From the NCBI GenBank assembly GCA_017467105.1, contig JAFTSU010000006.1:18476-82475 (forward strand): a stretch of 64,000 nucleotides of DNA, read 5' to 3'. Under the pieces are notes generated by a model. The model saw nothing but the letters and a program-made list of their open reading frames with translations. It ran no database searches and was not told the DNA's origin. This DNA comes from Clostridia bacterium. GTDB taxonomy: Bacteria > Bacillota > Clostridia > Oscillospirales > CAG-272. Shown here piece by piece: positions 27,171 to 36,557 of this stretch (its first letter is position 1; the number at the start of each line of letters is the position of its first letter). The translations under genes and the position numbers were made by a program.

Positions 27171-27707
27171 TTAAGCCTCTGCGGGAGCTTCTGCGGGAGC
27201 CTCTGCTCCGCCTTCGTTTTCCTTGTCGATCTTCGCCTGAAGTACGTAAGCGAAGCTGTAGAGAGACGACATAAGGCTGCCCATCATCTTGCCAATAAGA
27301 ACTTCCTTAGAGGGAGTTGCTGCAAGAGACTCAACACCTGCCTGATCAAGCACACCACCGTCAACGAAGCCTGCCTTGATCTCGAAGCTGTTGATCTTAT
27401 CTGCGAACTGCTTCATGATCTTAGCGGGAGCGATGGGATCATCCTGGCTGATAGCTATAGCTGTCATGCCGGAGAGATACTGCTTCATCTCGCCGTAGCC
27501 TGCGATCTCGCAAGCTCTGCCTGTGAGGGTGTTCTTCATAACGGTGTATTCTACACCTGCCTTACGAAGAGCCGCACGGAGCTCGGTGTCTTCGGAAACC
27601 TTAATGCCTTCATACTTTACGAGAACGCCTGCCTGAGCTGTCTGGATCTTCGCAGCCAGAGACTCAACGACTTGCTTCTTCTCTTCAAGAATCTTGTTGC
27701 TTGGCAT
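27171..27707 (-). CDS. rplJ: 50S ribosomal protein L10
   Basis: Base of the ribosomal stalk; binds 23S rRNA and L7/L12 dimers. Recognised by EKKQVVESLAAKIQTAQAGVLVKYEGI, LRKAGVEYTVMKNTL, and the C-terminal L12-binding helix (SLMSSLYSFAYVLQAKIDKENE) ending in a short Ala/Glu/Pro tail. 178 residues. The L10 protein, with L12, would repress by binding the leader RNA upstream. Confidence 0.98.
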   Translation of the reverse strand: MPSNKILEEKKQVVESLAAKIQTAQAGVLVKYEGIKVSEDTELRAALRKAGVEYTVMKNTLTGRACEIAGYGEMKQYLSGMTAIAISQDDPIAPAKIMKQFADKINSFEIKAGFVDGGVLDQAGVESLAATPSKEVLIGKMMGSLMSSLYSFAYVLQAKIDKENEGGAEAPAEAPAEA

Positions 27708-27724
27708 TTTTCCACCTCCATAAA

Positions 27725-27871
27725 TTTCAATAAAAAAACATCCTTTTCCGAAAAAGGCATACTAACCCCGAGGAAAAGGACAACAAAAATAAAAAATATT
27801 TAAGTTACTTTCACCTCGGCAGGAAAGCTGACGCTTTTACCGGAAACCTGCTGTCTTAGGATACCTATGGT
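27725..27871 (-). ncRNA. Ribosomal protein L10 leader RNA with attenuator
   Basis: Between the promoter and rplJ lies a 150-base leader. On the minus strand it has the conserved CCTGCCGAGGTGAAAG segment typical of the L10 leader and ends with a terminator-like hairpin, CCTTTTCC...GGAAAAGG, followed by T7. This is the known arrangement by which L10-(L12)4 binding promotes termination. Boundaries are approximate. Confidence 0.75.
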
Positions 27872-27900
27872 ATTATACTAAATTATTTGCAGTTTGTCAA
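27872..27900 (-). promoter_or_regulatory. Consensus promoter of rplJL
   Basis: TTGACA (27900-27895), 17 bases, TATAAT (27877-27872) on the minus strand, both perfect, as expected for a ribosomal protein operon. Confidence 0.92.
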
Positions 27901-27992
27901 TAGGTTTTGCAAAAAAAAATTGTTTTTATAATTTTGCTCTCCCATAAAGTCGCACTGTATTTGGATGCTGCTTTATCACACTATTCGATTCA

Positions 27993-28048
27993 CCGTCTTA
28001 AAGACGGCACCAGCCTTGCGTGATACTGTACTTTAGTACCACGCAAGG
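27993..28048 (-). terminator. Hairpin pair after the ASRT-like gene
   Basis: Two stems lie in tandem: CCTTGCGTG with CACGCAAGG (28014-28048) and CCGTCTT with AAGACGG (27993-28007). No T run follows on the minus strand; termination or RNA protection is possible. Confidence 0.5.
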
Positions 28049-28056
28049 TACCTTTA

Positions 28057-28425
28057 TCAGAAGGAATAACCCTCCACGCTATAGTATGCCATATTAGACT
28101 GACGAACGTCAAGTCTGCCAAAGCAGGCACAGATAGGCACGTCACTCTGCACCCACACGGTATATTGCTCTGATTCGCGAAGCATATATCCATCATCGCC
28201 GAGCGGATGGTCAAGTCGCACGCAGGTGGTACGCATACCGCCAAGCTTCACCTTGATGCCGCGTACGGGGTCTTTATCCTCAAATATGAGAGTAAGCTCG
28301 ATATTAGCCTCCGTATCTCCGAGGTTGGTCATCATCAATGCCTCGTGACCCTCGAAATCCGGATTGTCGCCGTGAGGGGGAAGATATCCGTCGCAAAAGA
28401 CCCAATTTCTTTTACCCATTTCCAT
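28057..28425 (-). CDS. ASRT-like protein (sensory rhodopsin transducer family)
   Basis: A single-domain all-beta protein of 122 residues matching the Anabaena sensory rhodopsin transducer family: NWVFCDGYLPP, GHEALMMTNLGDTEANIELTLIFEDKDPV, and VQSDVPICACFGRLDVRQSN. Despite the name, most members occur without rhodopsin and sit beside carbohydrate genes, so a small-molecule or sugar-binding role is more likely; no rhodopsin is seen here. ATG at 28425 has AAGGTGA six bases ahead. It starts 11 bases after the M24 gene in the same unit. Confidence 0.85.
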   Translation of the reverse strand: MEMGKRNWVFCDGYLPPHGDNPDFEGHEALMMTNLGDTEANIELTLIFEDKDPVRGIKVKLGGMRTTCVRLDHPLGDDGYMLRESEQYTVWVQSDVPICACFGRLDVRQSNMAYYSVEGYSF

Positions 28426-28436
28426 ATCTTGTCACC

Positions 28437-29633
28437 TTATCCCTTAAAAAGCTCGGGAACTGCCTTGTCATTATATTTAGTCATACGCTTCGCACCGTCC
28501 TTACCTATCAGGTAGCAGTCCTCGATGCGGAACGAGCCCCACTCCATTCCTTTGAAATAAGCGTCAATGCATATAGCCATGTTTTCCTCTATGACGCGCT
28601 TGTTGCCTACGGTGAATACGGGTGCCTCACACTCAAGCATACCTGTGCTGTGGAGACTGCCGTACGGACAGTAATCGATATAGCCGTACTTTGTGAGATA
28701 ATCGGTGTAAGCGTTAAGCACTACGTCGCAGGGAGTTCCCGGCTTCATCTTATCAGACGCATAGTTCAAAGCCTCGTAGGCACACATAACCGCATCCTTG
28801 ATCTTTTGGGGAATCTCTCCCAACACGAGCGGTGAGCAGATTACTCCGTTATAGCCCTCGTAGCATACGCCGGCTGCAAGGTTAAGTATCTCGCTCTCTC
28901 CGATTGTCCTAAGTGTATTGCGACACATGCTTATGTAAGAATTCTTTGGTCCCGTGGCAACCATCGGGGCGAATGCCTGAACATAGCTTTCCGCGCCGAG
29001 ACTCATCATTGCCGCCTCGAACATACCTTCGATATGTCTCTCGGTCATGCCTATCTTAATCTTCGGTACAGTTGTCTCAAAGGTCTCAGTTATCATCTCC
29101 CAGTTAGTCTTGAGCACCTCGATCTCTGATGAGCTCTTGCGAATTCTCTGCTCGTAGTGAACATCATCCATATCTACAATCTCCGCATCATAGAATACTG
29201 CCTTAAGCTTATTCATAATGATAGCGGGAAAAATAAGTCTGCCGATGAAGCCGACCTTCTTTACGCCCGGATGCTCCGCGCGCACTCTTGCGAACAGCTC
29301 CGCAAAATCAAGCTGCCCTTCGGTATCGTACTCAAAGCCGCTGACCTCGCCTATCTCGGGAAGAATAGCAATACGGCTAAACGGGAGCTTATTCTGTACC
29401 TGACAGTAGTCGTAGGACGCCTGACCGGAGCATACGGTCACCTCACCGTCAGAGGGAATGATAATCGCCGCGCTTTCATTTACGGGAGCAAATCCGCAAT
29501 AGTATCTTACTATAGCGATCTCCAAAAGATTAGAGAAGCCGACAACAAGGTCAACTCCCATCTCCGCCATCTTATTGCGGAGGGCGTTTACTCTGCCGAG
29601 ATATTCCTCGGGTGGAATTGTGGGAAAATTCAT
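28437..29633 (-). CDS. M24-family protein, creatinase-like, altered metal site
   Basis: An aminopeptidase P/creatinase fold: N-terminal creatinase_N domain (1-150) and pita-bread C-terminal domain (from about 165, SSSEIEVLKTNWEMI). The active M24 peptidases use Asp, Asp, His, Glu, Glu. Here the two Asp positions read ILNLAAG (Asn) and GYNGVICS (Val), His is kept in SLHSTGM, the first Glu is Asp (ICIDAYF) and the last is kept (RIED). This pattern argues against a dinuclear peptidase and for a metal-free hydrolase such as creatinase. AAGGAG before ATG. It follows the phosphotriesterase-like gene by 90 bases. Confidence 0.85.
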   Translation of the reverse strand: MNFPTIPPEEYLGRVNALRNKMAEMGVDLVVGFSNLLEIAIVRYYCGFAPVNESAAIIIPSDGEVTVCSGQASYDYCQVQNKLPFSRIAILPEIGEVSGFEYDTEGQLDFAELFARVRAEHPGVKKVGFIGRLIFPAIIMNKLKAVFYDAEIVDMDDVHYEQRIRKSSSEIEVLKTNWEMITETFETTVPKIKIGMTERHIEGMFEAAMMSLGAESYVQAFAPMVATGPKNSYISMCRNTLRTIGESEILNLAAGVCYEGYNGVICSPLVLGEIPQKIKDAVMCAYEALNYASDKMKPGTPCDVVLNAYTDYLTKYGYIDYCPYGSLHSTGMLECEAPVFTVGNKRVIEENMAICIDAYFKGMEWGSFRIEDCYLIGKDGAKRMTKYNDKAVPELFKG

Positions 29634-29723
29634 AGTTTTTCTCCTTTTTATATTAAGATTAATCGTTTTTGTCTATACCCGTGTTAAATTAGAGCGAATT
29701 TCTTACAGTATGTGCTATCACAA

Positions 29724-30731
29724 TCAGGTGAGAAAGGCTCTGATATTGTTGGTGAGAATAGCGTCGTACCTTGCCTCACTTATGCCGTTTTCAATTGCCA
29801 TTTGCTTTACCGTACGCAGAATATGAGCATAACCAGGGCCTCCGTAAGATCGCCACATGGTTTTTAAACATACGTCGTTGCACAAAAGAATTCTGTCACC
29901 GTACCCCTCGTCTATAAGCTGACGAAGAAGGTGTATTCTCTCAAGATCGTAGGCAAAGCGACGATCGCGAGTAACGTAAAACTCCTTGCCAAAATCGTCG
30001 AACTCAACATATACCCCCAAATCCAAAAGTCCGCGCACATAATCGGGGCGAAGCAAAACGTCAACGTGATCTATGCAGATCCTTTCGGGCCTTGCGCCCT
30101 CCGCAACAAGTGTATTTATAATATCAAAACCATTCTCGGTATAGAGATCGGTATGCACGTGTATAGGACGGTCACATTCACCGGACACTATACCTGCCGC
30201 GCGTAAGCACTTGCGCTCATCCTCGGATATTACTGCACTCGTACCTATTTCACCGATTATGCCCGCCTTGATACCCGTGCTTCCGATGCCTACGGTAAGA
30301 TCGCGGCGTATCTCATCTGCAAGAGCAGACACGGATGCGTGCTTCACGTACGGTGCGTGTGCCTTGTAATAGTAATGACCGGATCCGATAATTATATTTA
30401 TACCCGATCTCTCACTTATCTCGCGAAGTGCGATTGGATCTCTTCCTATCTCGTCGAGAGTGCAGTCGACTACGGTGTTTCCTCCAAACTGCTTAAAGAA
30501 TTTCATCTCATACACTGCCTTATCTATCTCGGACAGCAGTGCGTTATCGAGAATCGCATACGGATCGCACAGAACCTCTCCGCGATTTTCGAGGGTTATA
30601 TTTTCATAAAAGATCTTCGTCTCGTTGCCGGTGCGGTCAACACAATGTCTCATGTCTATCAACACGTGCTCGTGTGATGAGGTAATGCCAAGCTCGGATG
30701 GAGATATCTCGCCTAATGCCGTATTGATCAT
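29724..30731 (-). CDS. Phosphotriesterase-like amidohydrolase
   Basis: A TIM-barrel metalloenzyme related to PTE and E. coli PHP. Metal ligands are visible in order: HEH (20-22), bridging acid in IIGEIGTS, His in IHVHTDLY, His in ICIDHVD, Asp in LLCNDV. A Glu in the bridging position, as in PHP, rather than carboxylated Lys. Natural substrates of this branch are often lactones or sugar-derived esters. GGAGG five bases before ATG. Presumably regulated by the AraC gene just upstream. Confidence 0.88.
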   Translation of the reverse strand: MINTALGEISPSELGITSSHEHVLIDMRHCVDRTGNETKIFYENITLENRGEVLCDPYAILDNALLSEIDKAVYEMKFFKQFGGNTVVDCTLDEIGRDPIALREISERSGINIIIGSGHYYYKAHAPYVKHASVSALADEIRRDLTVGIGSTGIKAGIIGEIGTSAVISEDERKCLRAAGIVSGECDRPIHVHTDLYTENGFDIINTLVAEGARPERICIDHVDVLLRPDYVRGLLDLGVYVEFDDFGKEFYVTRDRRFAYDLERIHLLRQLIDEGYGDRILLCNDVCLKTMWRSYGGPGYAHILRTVKQMAIENGISEARYDAILTNNIRAFLT

Positions 30732-30807
30732 ATTATCCTCCGTATTTTATCATAGATTTATGTCGGTTATAAAACACACGCAAAATTACATTCAATCCCG
30801 GGGCGTG

Positions 30808-31686
30808 TCAATTATTCGTCATACGAAAGCTTCTTCTGTATGTGCCCGGGGTCGCTCCGGCATACTTTTTGAAGAGCTCACAGAAATATTTTGATTCGGG
30901 ATAACCAAGAGATGACGATATCTCTCCAACAGACAAGTCGCTCTCGATAAGCAGCCTCTTTGCCTCCTCCATTTTAAGCCTGGTAAAGCAAGCAAGCAGG
31001 GACTCTCCCGTCTGCTCCTTAAAGCTTTTACAAAGGTGTGAGCGAGAATAATTAAATCGCGTACAAATGTCGTCAAGAGTAAGTCTGTTATAAAAATTGC
31101 TCTTAAAATAACGGATTATTATCTCAGCAAGCTCACCGTAAAAATTATCTCCGTCAAGAAAAACTACGTTTGAATTTTCCAAAAGTGAGGTGCGCCGCAA
31201 CAGTGATATGAGCAGATAATCAAGCTGTAAAAGAATCGCCTGCTGACCGCCGAATATTGCATCCGGCAAAACCTCAAGCTGCTCCTGCTCGTTCATACGG
31301 AAGGTGCGTCGGCTTTCGTCAATTATGCGTTTTATATTTTCCGTGAGCTGTCCGTCGCAGGAAAATTTCATACCGGAAATAGCTCTTAGCGACTGAGTTG
31401 AGCTTTCAAAGCATACTACGAAAACGCGCGCTTTATTGCCGTTTTCCGAAATATACGAGTGGCGCAGCTCAGGCTGAATGAGAATCATCTCCCCCTCGAC
31501 AAGCTGCACCTTTTCGCCGGATAGCAGAAGCTCCACTCTTCCCTCCTCCACGAAGCACAGCTCGAAGAAATCGTGTCTTTCGGAATAATTCTTATATTTC
31601 CCCTCAAAATCCAGATATTCGAGGGCTAAAAGCTCCTTCACGTCAACTACTCTCAGAACCTGATGTCTTAGATACGTTTTCATCAT
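30808..31686 (-). CDS. AraC-family regulator
   Basis: N-terminal cupin domain (ERHDFFELCFVEEGRVELLLSGEKVQLVEGEMILIQPELRHSY) and C-terminal double HTH (LTLDDICTRFNYSRSHLCKSFKEQTG; VGEISSSLGYPESKYFCELFKKYAGATPGTYR). It lies 76 bases upstream of the phosphotriesterase-like gene on the same strand, and probably activates that three-gene unit. Start has GGAGG upstream and a doubled ATG. Confidence 0.9.
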   Translation of the reverse strand: MMKTYLRHQVLRVVDVKELLALEYLDFEGKYKNYSERHDFFELCFVEEGRVELLLSGEKVQLVEGEMILIQPELRHSYISENGNKARVFVVCFESSTQSLRAISGMKFSCDGQLTENIKRIIDESRRTFRMNEQEQLEVLPDAIFGGQQAILLQLDYLLISLLRRTSLLENSNVVFLDGDNFYGELAEIIIRYFKSNFYNRLTLDDICTRFNYSRSHLCKSFKEQTGESLLACFTRLKMEEAKRLLIESDLSVGEISSSLGYPESKYFCELFKKYAGATPGTYRRSFRMTNN

Positions 31687-32269
31687 CTTAACCTCCGGAT
31701 ACTACTCGCAGGATCACTTTATGTTTTATTATAAAGGACTGTGCCTCTTATGTAAACCCAAAATATTCCATAGTAATACCAAAATAGTACGCTATTAATA
31801 TTTTTATGGCTTTTTTCGGGTACTTCAATTCGTTGCTGCATCACCCATTGATATATTTAACGTACACGCCGACTGCCAAAGCGCAGAACTTGATTCCGCT
31901 ATTGAAAATTAAATACGCTTTTAAAATACGCTCCGATACAGAAGGCGTTTGAATTATACGGTGACCAGCGAGTAATATTTTGACACCGTCGCGTGACAAA
32001 AATCTCCCCCTGTTTATGGCAGAGGGAGATGAAATAATCTTATTCAACATTATTTGTTTTTCGACGTACGTTTGACAGAGAGCTCGTTTTAGCAAAACGT
32101 TATCTCTACGCTGTACGTTTGACAGCGTCGCGGCTCTGCCGTGATGAGATCTTCGCTTTTCTCAAATGATATTTAAAGTGCTCGTTTAATGAAGCGATTC
32201 CGTCGGAATCTTTTTACCGTGGCTCGTTACTAAGCGGTTCTGCCGGTCTGTCTGACTGTTATTGCAGTT
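31687..32269. other. Gene-free gap with one terminator
   Basis: A 583-base stretch. A stem at 32002-32030 (ATCTCCCTCT arm on the minus strand) followed by T4G is a likely terminator for the SGNH gene ending at 32270. A 13-base direct repeat, GTACGTTTGACAG, occurs at 32066 and 32113. No coding frame has a ribosome site or family resemblance. Confidence 0.5.
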
Positions 32270-32926
32270 TTATTTTCCCGACATAATACGGGCGAGTTCC
32301 TTCTCAAAGAACGGTAAAGCCAGCTCCATCCCGCGAGCGTTAAGATGGCACACGTCTCCCGGAACCCAGCAGTACTCCGTACGAAATGCGGGATCTGTCA
32401 TATAAACGCCCGAGGACTCCTCGTCGCACGCTCTGATAAAGTGAACTCCAAGCTCAGCGCATACCTCCTCCATAGCGGCGGTATATTCTCCGCAGGGAAG
32501 TCCCAGCTCATTCGGTCTGTCACCTACTCGCCAGAAGCTGACTGCAGCGATGATCGCGCGTGGGTATCTATCCTTCAGTCCCCTGATAAGAGATCCGAGA
32601 GCACCCTTATAGGTGGATACGTCCCCGCTGTCCTGAGTGCCTATAGCCGCGTTCTTGTTGTAATCGTTTCTGCCGCCTTCAATAACGACGAGATCTGCAT
32701 CAAGCAGGGGCATATCGGTGTAGCGGCTTATAATAGGCTGAAAGCCGCCCTCGCACGCAGAAAGAGTACAGCCGCACACGCCGTGGTTTTCAAAGGTCAT
32801 ACCGTACTTTGTTGCAAGCAGGTTGATCCAGGTCAGATCCTTACCTATTCCGTGACCGCCAAAAAGACTGTCTCCGATAAACAGAGCGGTTAAGCCCCTA
32901 AGACTTTTATAGTATACGTTTTCCAT
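32270..32926 (-). CDS. SGNH/GDSL-type hydrolase
   Basis: Block I FIGDSLFGGHG (Ser 20), block II glycine in NHGVCGCTLS, block III GGRNDYN, and the catalytic Asp-His in GDVCHLNARG near the C-terminus. No secretion signal is seen. 218 residues. A cytoplasmic sugar or lipid esterase is likely; substrate unknown. It is 98 bases downstream of rsgA on the same strand and may be read with it. Confidence 0.9.
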   Translation of the reverse strand: MENVYYKSLRGLTALFIGDSLFGGHGIGKDLTWINLLATKYGMTFENHGVCGCTLSACEGGFQPIISRYTDMPLLDADLVVIEGGRNDYNKNAAIGTQDSGDVSTYKGALGSLIRGLKDRYPRAIIAAVSFWRVGDRPNELGLPCGEYTAAMEEVCAELGVHFIRACDEESSGVYMTDPAFRTEYCWVPGDVCHLNARGMELALPFFEKELARIMSGK

Positions 32927-33023
32927 CTTGTACCTTCCTTATAAACGGGTAAAAGTGGGTACCCGTGTTAAAAATAATTATATTCAAGCGACTGTAGAGG
33001 CACCAAAAAAGTTCCTCTTTGAA

Positions 33024-33962
33024 TCAATACTCTGTCTTATTCTTCAGAACTCTGTAGATCGAGCGATAGGAGTCAAGACGGGTGGGAGCTATCTCACCTG
33101 CGAGCGCCGCCTTTGCCACGGCACACTCCTCCGCGCCCTCACCGTAGTGAGCGCAATCCGCATATCTGCAGCCTCCACTGAAGTGAGCAATATCCGGAAA
33201 GGCAGGCAAAAGCTCCTCCGCGCTGAAGAAATCAAATCTCTCAAAATCTATCAGTGAGAATCCGGGAGTATCCGCTAAATATCCCGTGTCGCGATCCTCT
33301 GAAATATCGAATATCTCAACGTGACGGGTGGTATGTCTGCCTCTCTCAATCTTGCGCGAAATCTCCGCTGTGGCAAGAGATAAATTCGGGAAAAGAGCAT
33401 TCATAAGAGTGGATTTGCCAACGCCGGATGCGCCAGCAAACGCCGCAAGTCTGCCTCCCTTGAGGCTATTTCTTATGTAATCTGAAAGCTCCGACACGCC
33501 CTCCCCATCCTCTGAGGATGTGACGAAGGCGGCAATTCCTGCCTGCCTGTAAATACCGAGATACTCCTCTGCCTGAGCTGTAGAAAGATCCGATTTAGTT
33601 ATCACGACCACGGGTATTATGGAATTGTGTATGGCTATGGCAATAAGCTTGTCTACCGTTTCTATAACGGGAGTCGGCTTCTTTGCCGCAAATACTATGA
33701 AGAGATAGTCGAGATTTGCTATAGGGGGTCTGATAAGTGAGTTGCGGCGCTCTGATACTTCGGATATAACCACGCCGTCAGGAGTGGAGTCGTCTACCGT
33801 AACGGTTACAAGATCGCCAATAAAAAGCTTCTCCTCGTCACGCTTAAGATTACCCTTTGCTCGACAGGTGAGCCTTGAAACACCGCCGTCCGACTCACAG
33901 ATCCGCACCTCGTACAGTCCGCCAAGCCCCTTCGTTATCCTTCCCTTTTTCTGAGTGATCAA
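33024..33962 (-). CDS. rsgA: Ribosome small subunit-dependent GTPase A
   Basis: A circularly permuted GTPase that checks 30S maturation. It begins with the OB fold GRITKGLGGLYEVR, then the permuted GTPase order G4 (TKSD), G5, G1 (GASGVGKST) and G3 (DTPGF), and ends in a zinc knuckle (CRYADCAHYGEGAEECAV). TTG at 33962 is chosen: AGGAG lies 6 bases upstream and the OB fold starts a few residues later. An ATG 15 codons upstream (34007) has no ribosome site. Confidence 0.95.
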   Translation of the reverse strand: MITQKKGRITKGLGGLYEVRICESDGGVSRLTCRAKGNLKRDEEKLFIGDLVTVTVDDSTPDGVVISEVSERRNSLIRPPIANLDYLFIVFAAKKPTPVIETVDKLIAIAIHNSIIPVVVITKSDLSTAQAEEYLGIYRQAGIAAFVTSSEDGEGVSELSDYIRNSLKGGRLAAFAGASGVGKSTLMNALFPNLSLATAEISRKIERGRHTTRHVEIFDISEDRDTGYLADTPGFSLIDFERFDFFSAEELLPAFPDIAHFSGGCRYADCAHYGEGAEECAVAKAALAGEIAPTRLDSYRSIYRVLKNKTEY

Positions 33963-34061
33963 ATTTTTCTCCTGTTCTCTTTTTTCAAAATGAAGCAGCT
34001 GCCTCATTTATTAGAATGAAGTTACTGCATTATCTATCAAAAGGAATTATTACCTTAACTA

Positions 34062-35156
34062 TCAAAACGAAGCTATCACCTTAATATCATTATTTACCGT
34101 TGAATTCTCATCACCCATACGCGAGCGGCGCAGCTGACCGCAGGCAGCATTCACGTCGCTGCCAAGCCTTCGTCGAACGGTGGCGGTTATACCGCGCTTC
34201 TCAAGTCGGTCGCGGAAGCTGTTCACAGAATCGGTATCTCCTCGCTTAAATCCGGTCTCCTTGACCTCGTTCACTCTGATAAGATTAACGTGTATGGGGG
34301 CACCCGTGTTGCGAAAAGCGCCGTTCAGGATAGCGGCAAGTCCGTCAGCATCGGATATGGAATCATTCTGTCCTGATATGAGAGTGTATTCGAAGGAAAT
34401 GCGTCTGCCTGTGACCTTGTAGTAGTCAACGCAGGCGCGGAGAAGCTCTTCGATCTTCCACTTATTATTGATTGGCATAATAGCGGATCGCTTCTCGTCT
34501 GTTGATGCATGTAAAGAAATAGACAGGGTTATGGGTATATCCACCTCGGAAAGCTTATAGATTCCGGGAACGATGCCGCAGGTAGAAAGGGATATATGTC
34601 TGTAGCCGATATTCAGTCCGTCGGGATGGTTCACAAGGCGGAGAAATTTAATAACGTTATCAAAATTATCAAGTGGCTCGCCGATACCCATCATAACGAT
34701 ATTGGAAATTCTCTCGCCCGAGTCCGCCTCTGCCATAATGATCTGCCCGAGAAGCTCGGAGGGATATAGGTCACGGACCTTACCGCCTATAGTAGACGCG
34801 CAGAATTTGCAGCCCATATAGCAGCCCACCTGACTGGATATGCATATGGTGTTACCATGCTGGTACTTCATAAGCACGCTCTCAATAACCGAGCCGTCAA
34901 AGAGACGGAAGAGGTACTTGACGGTACCGTCAATTTTCGACACCAGCTTCTCCTCTACGGTAGGGAGCGTGTCAATTATTTTCTCCTTAAGTCTCTCACG
35001 GAGCGCCTTTGGAAGCGAGGAGAGAGAATCGATCCCCCCACCCTTATGCAATCGAGTGAAGGTCTGCTTCGCTCTGTATTTCGGCTCGCCGAGGGAGAGG
35101 AAATACCTCTCTAATTCCTCCGGTAAAAGTGAGTATATGTCAATCTTTTCTGTCAT
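34062..35156 (-). CDS. rlmN: 23S rRNA (adenine-C2)-methyltransferase
   Basis: Radical SAM enzyme methylating A2503 of 23S rRNA and A37 of some tRNAs. The cluster motif CYMGCKFC (C112, C116, C119) follows ISSQVG; GIGEPLDN is the SAM GEP motif; the resolving cysteine lies in NAACGQL (about C339). Length 364, standard. In the usual Firmicutes order between rsmB and rsgA, but prpC and prkC, normally also here, are missing. Confidence 0.98.
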   Translation of the reverse strand: MTEKIDIYSLLPEELERYFLSLGEPKYRAKQTFTRLHKGGGIDSLSSLPKALRERLKEKIIDTLPTVEEKLVSKIDGTVKYLFRLFDGSVIESVLMKYQHGNTICISSQVGCYMGCKFCASTIGGKVRDLYPSELLGQIIMAEADSGERISNIVMMGIGEPLDNFDNVIKFLRLVNHPDGLNIGYRHISLSTCGIVPGIYKLSEVDIPITLSISLHASTDEKRSAIMPINNKWKIEELLRACVDYYKVTGRRISFEYTLISGQNDSISDADGLAAILNGAFRNTGAPIHVNLIRVNEVKETGFKRGDTDSVNSFRDRLEKRGITATVRRRLGSDVNAACGQLRRSRMGDENSTVNNDIKVIASF

Positions 35157-35240
35157 AGCCTTACCGTTCTGCCATAGGGCAGCTTTTTATAATTTTCACC
35201 GTTTTCTCGTATACGGTATTGATTTTATGTAAAAACAGTC

Positions 35241-36557
35241 TCAGCGAATGCGCGTGAGCTTGCATATAAAGAAGCCGTCCGCTTTGTGAACGTGCGGCAG
35301 CATTTGAAGCATACCGTTTTCGGACTCAAGCGCGCCGACGGTAAATTCAACCGGTGCATAGTCGGGACTTGCCGATAGAAACGCCTCTACGACACGCTCG
35401 TTCTCCTCCGGGTTCACCGTACAGGTTGAATATATCATCTCGCCGTCTACGCGGAGATATTTTGCCGCCGCGTTCAGAATGCGCAGCTGAAGAGGCGGAA
35501 GAGCGTCCATAGTATTTTCCGCGTTGTAGCGGAGATCCGGCTTTTTGCCGAGAACACCGAGCCCGGAGCAAGGTACGTCGCAAATCACCTTATCCGCTCT
35601 GCCGATAAGATCCTCTCTCGGCTCTTCGCCATCGTGGCAATCCGGAATGACCGATCGAAGTCCGAGTCGCTCAGCGCCCCCCGCTATCAGCGAGAGCTTG
35701 CTCTCGTGAAGATCGAGGGAGTGTATCTCTCCTGTGTCTCCCATAAGGATCGCAGCCGCAAAGCTCTTGCCTCCGGGGCAAGCGCAGCAATCCACAAGGA
35801 TGTCCTTCTCCTTCGGCGCGAGGGCAGCTACCGCCGTAAACGACGCTCTGTCCTGCACGAGAAAATATCCTTCGGAAAATCCGGGCAAATTCTCCGGATT
35901 TACGGATCTGTCTATACGTATATGTGTACCCGTGTCAAGATTTCGTTCTGCCTTATAGCCTGCGTCAGACAAAAGAAGAATGTAATCCTCTACAGAAATA
36001 CGGGTGGTATTCACGGTGAGATCGGTATACTTTACGTTATTAAAATAATCAAGGATACGCTCGGTATCTTCTCTTCCGAGGAGGCTGTCAAAGTGCTTGA
36101 CAAGCTTCAGAGGAAATGAATATTTTACCGAAAGGTATCTTGAATAATTCTTGTTTTTATCGGGCTCGGGAAGGTGATCCTTCTCCCTTGCCGCGCGTCT
36201 TAAAATGCCGTTAACGATAGATCTCTCTCCGGAGCTTCTCGCAAGCTTGACGGTCTCGTTAACCGCGGCGAAATCCGGAATAGAGTTCATATGAATTATC
36301 TGGCAAAGTCCAAGTCTCAGAATGTTCACAGTATGCGGATCAAGCCGAGACAGCTCACGCGCCGCAAGAGCCGATATAATATAATCGTATGTGAGCTTAT
36401 GCTCTACGGCGGTGTAGACGAGGGCGGTAAGCGCACCTCTCTCTGAGGGGGAGAGAGTATCGAGATAGTGGGCGTCAAGCGCCAGATTAACGTACTTGTC
36501 CTGCGCCTCCCATTCGATGAGGACGGAAAGAGCAAGCTCTCTTATATTTTTCTTCAT
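35241..36557 (-). CDS. rsmB: 16S rRNA (cytosine-C5-967)-methyltransferase
   Basis: N-terminal NusB-like RNA-binding helical domain (1-140) and a SAM-dependent RsmB/NOL1 domain: CACPGGKSFAAA (motif I), DVPCSGLGVLGKKPDLRY with the releasing cysteine, and STCTVNPEENE with the catalytic cysteine. 438 residues. Overlaps the end of the zinc peptidase gene by 4 bases (ATGA). Confidence 0.97.
   Translation of the reverse strand: MKKNIRELALSVLIEWEAQDKYVNLALDAHYLDTLSPSERGALTALVYTAVEHKLTYDYIISALAARELSRLDPHTVNILRLGLCQIIHMNSIPDFAAVNETVKLARSSGERSIVNGILRRAAREKDHLPEPDKNKNYSRYLSVKYSFPLKLVKHFDSLLGREDTERILDYFNNVKYTDLTVNTTRISVEDYILLLSDAGYKAERNLDTGTHIRIDRSVNPENLPGFSEGYFLVQDRASFTAVAALAPKEKDILVDCCACPGGKSFAAAILMGDTGEIHSLDLHESKLSLIAGGAERLGLRSVIPDCHDGEEPREDLIGRADKVICDVPCSGLGVLGKKPDLRYNAENTMDALPPLQLRILNAAAKYLRVDGEMIYSTCTVNPEENERVVEAFLSASPDYAPVEFTVGALESENGMLQMLPHVHKADGFFICKLTRIR

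Noticed and set aside
28057-28425. Rhodopsin-based light sensing
   Set aside because: ASRT-family proteins are common without rhodopsin; no seven-helix retinal protein is encoded in the window.
32066-32125. 13-base direct repeat as an insertion-sequence footprint
   Set aside because: The copies are only 47 bases apart with no transposase remnant between or around them.
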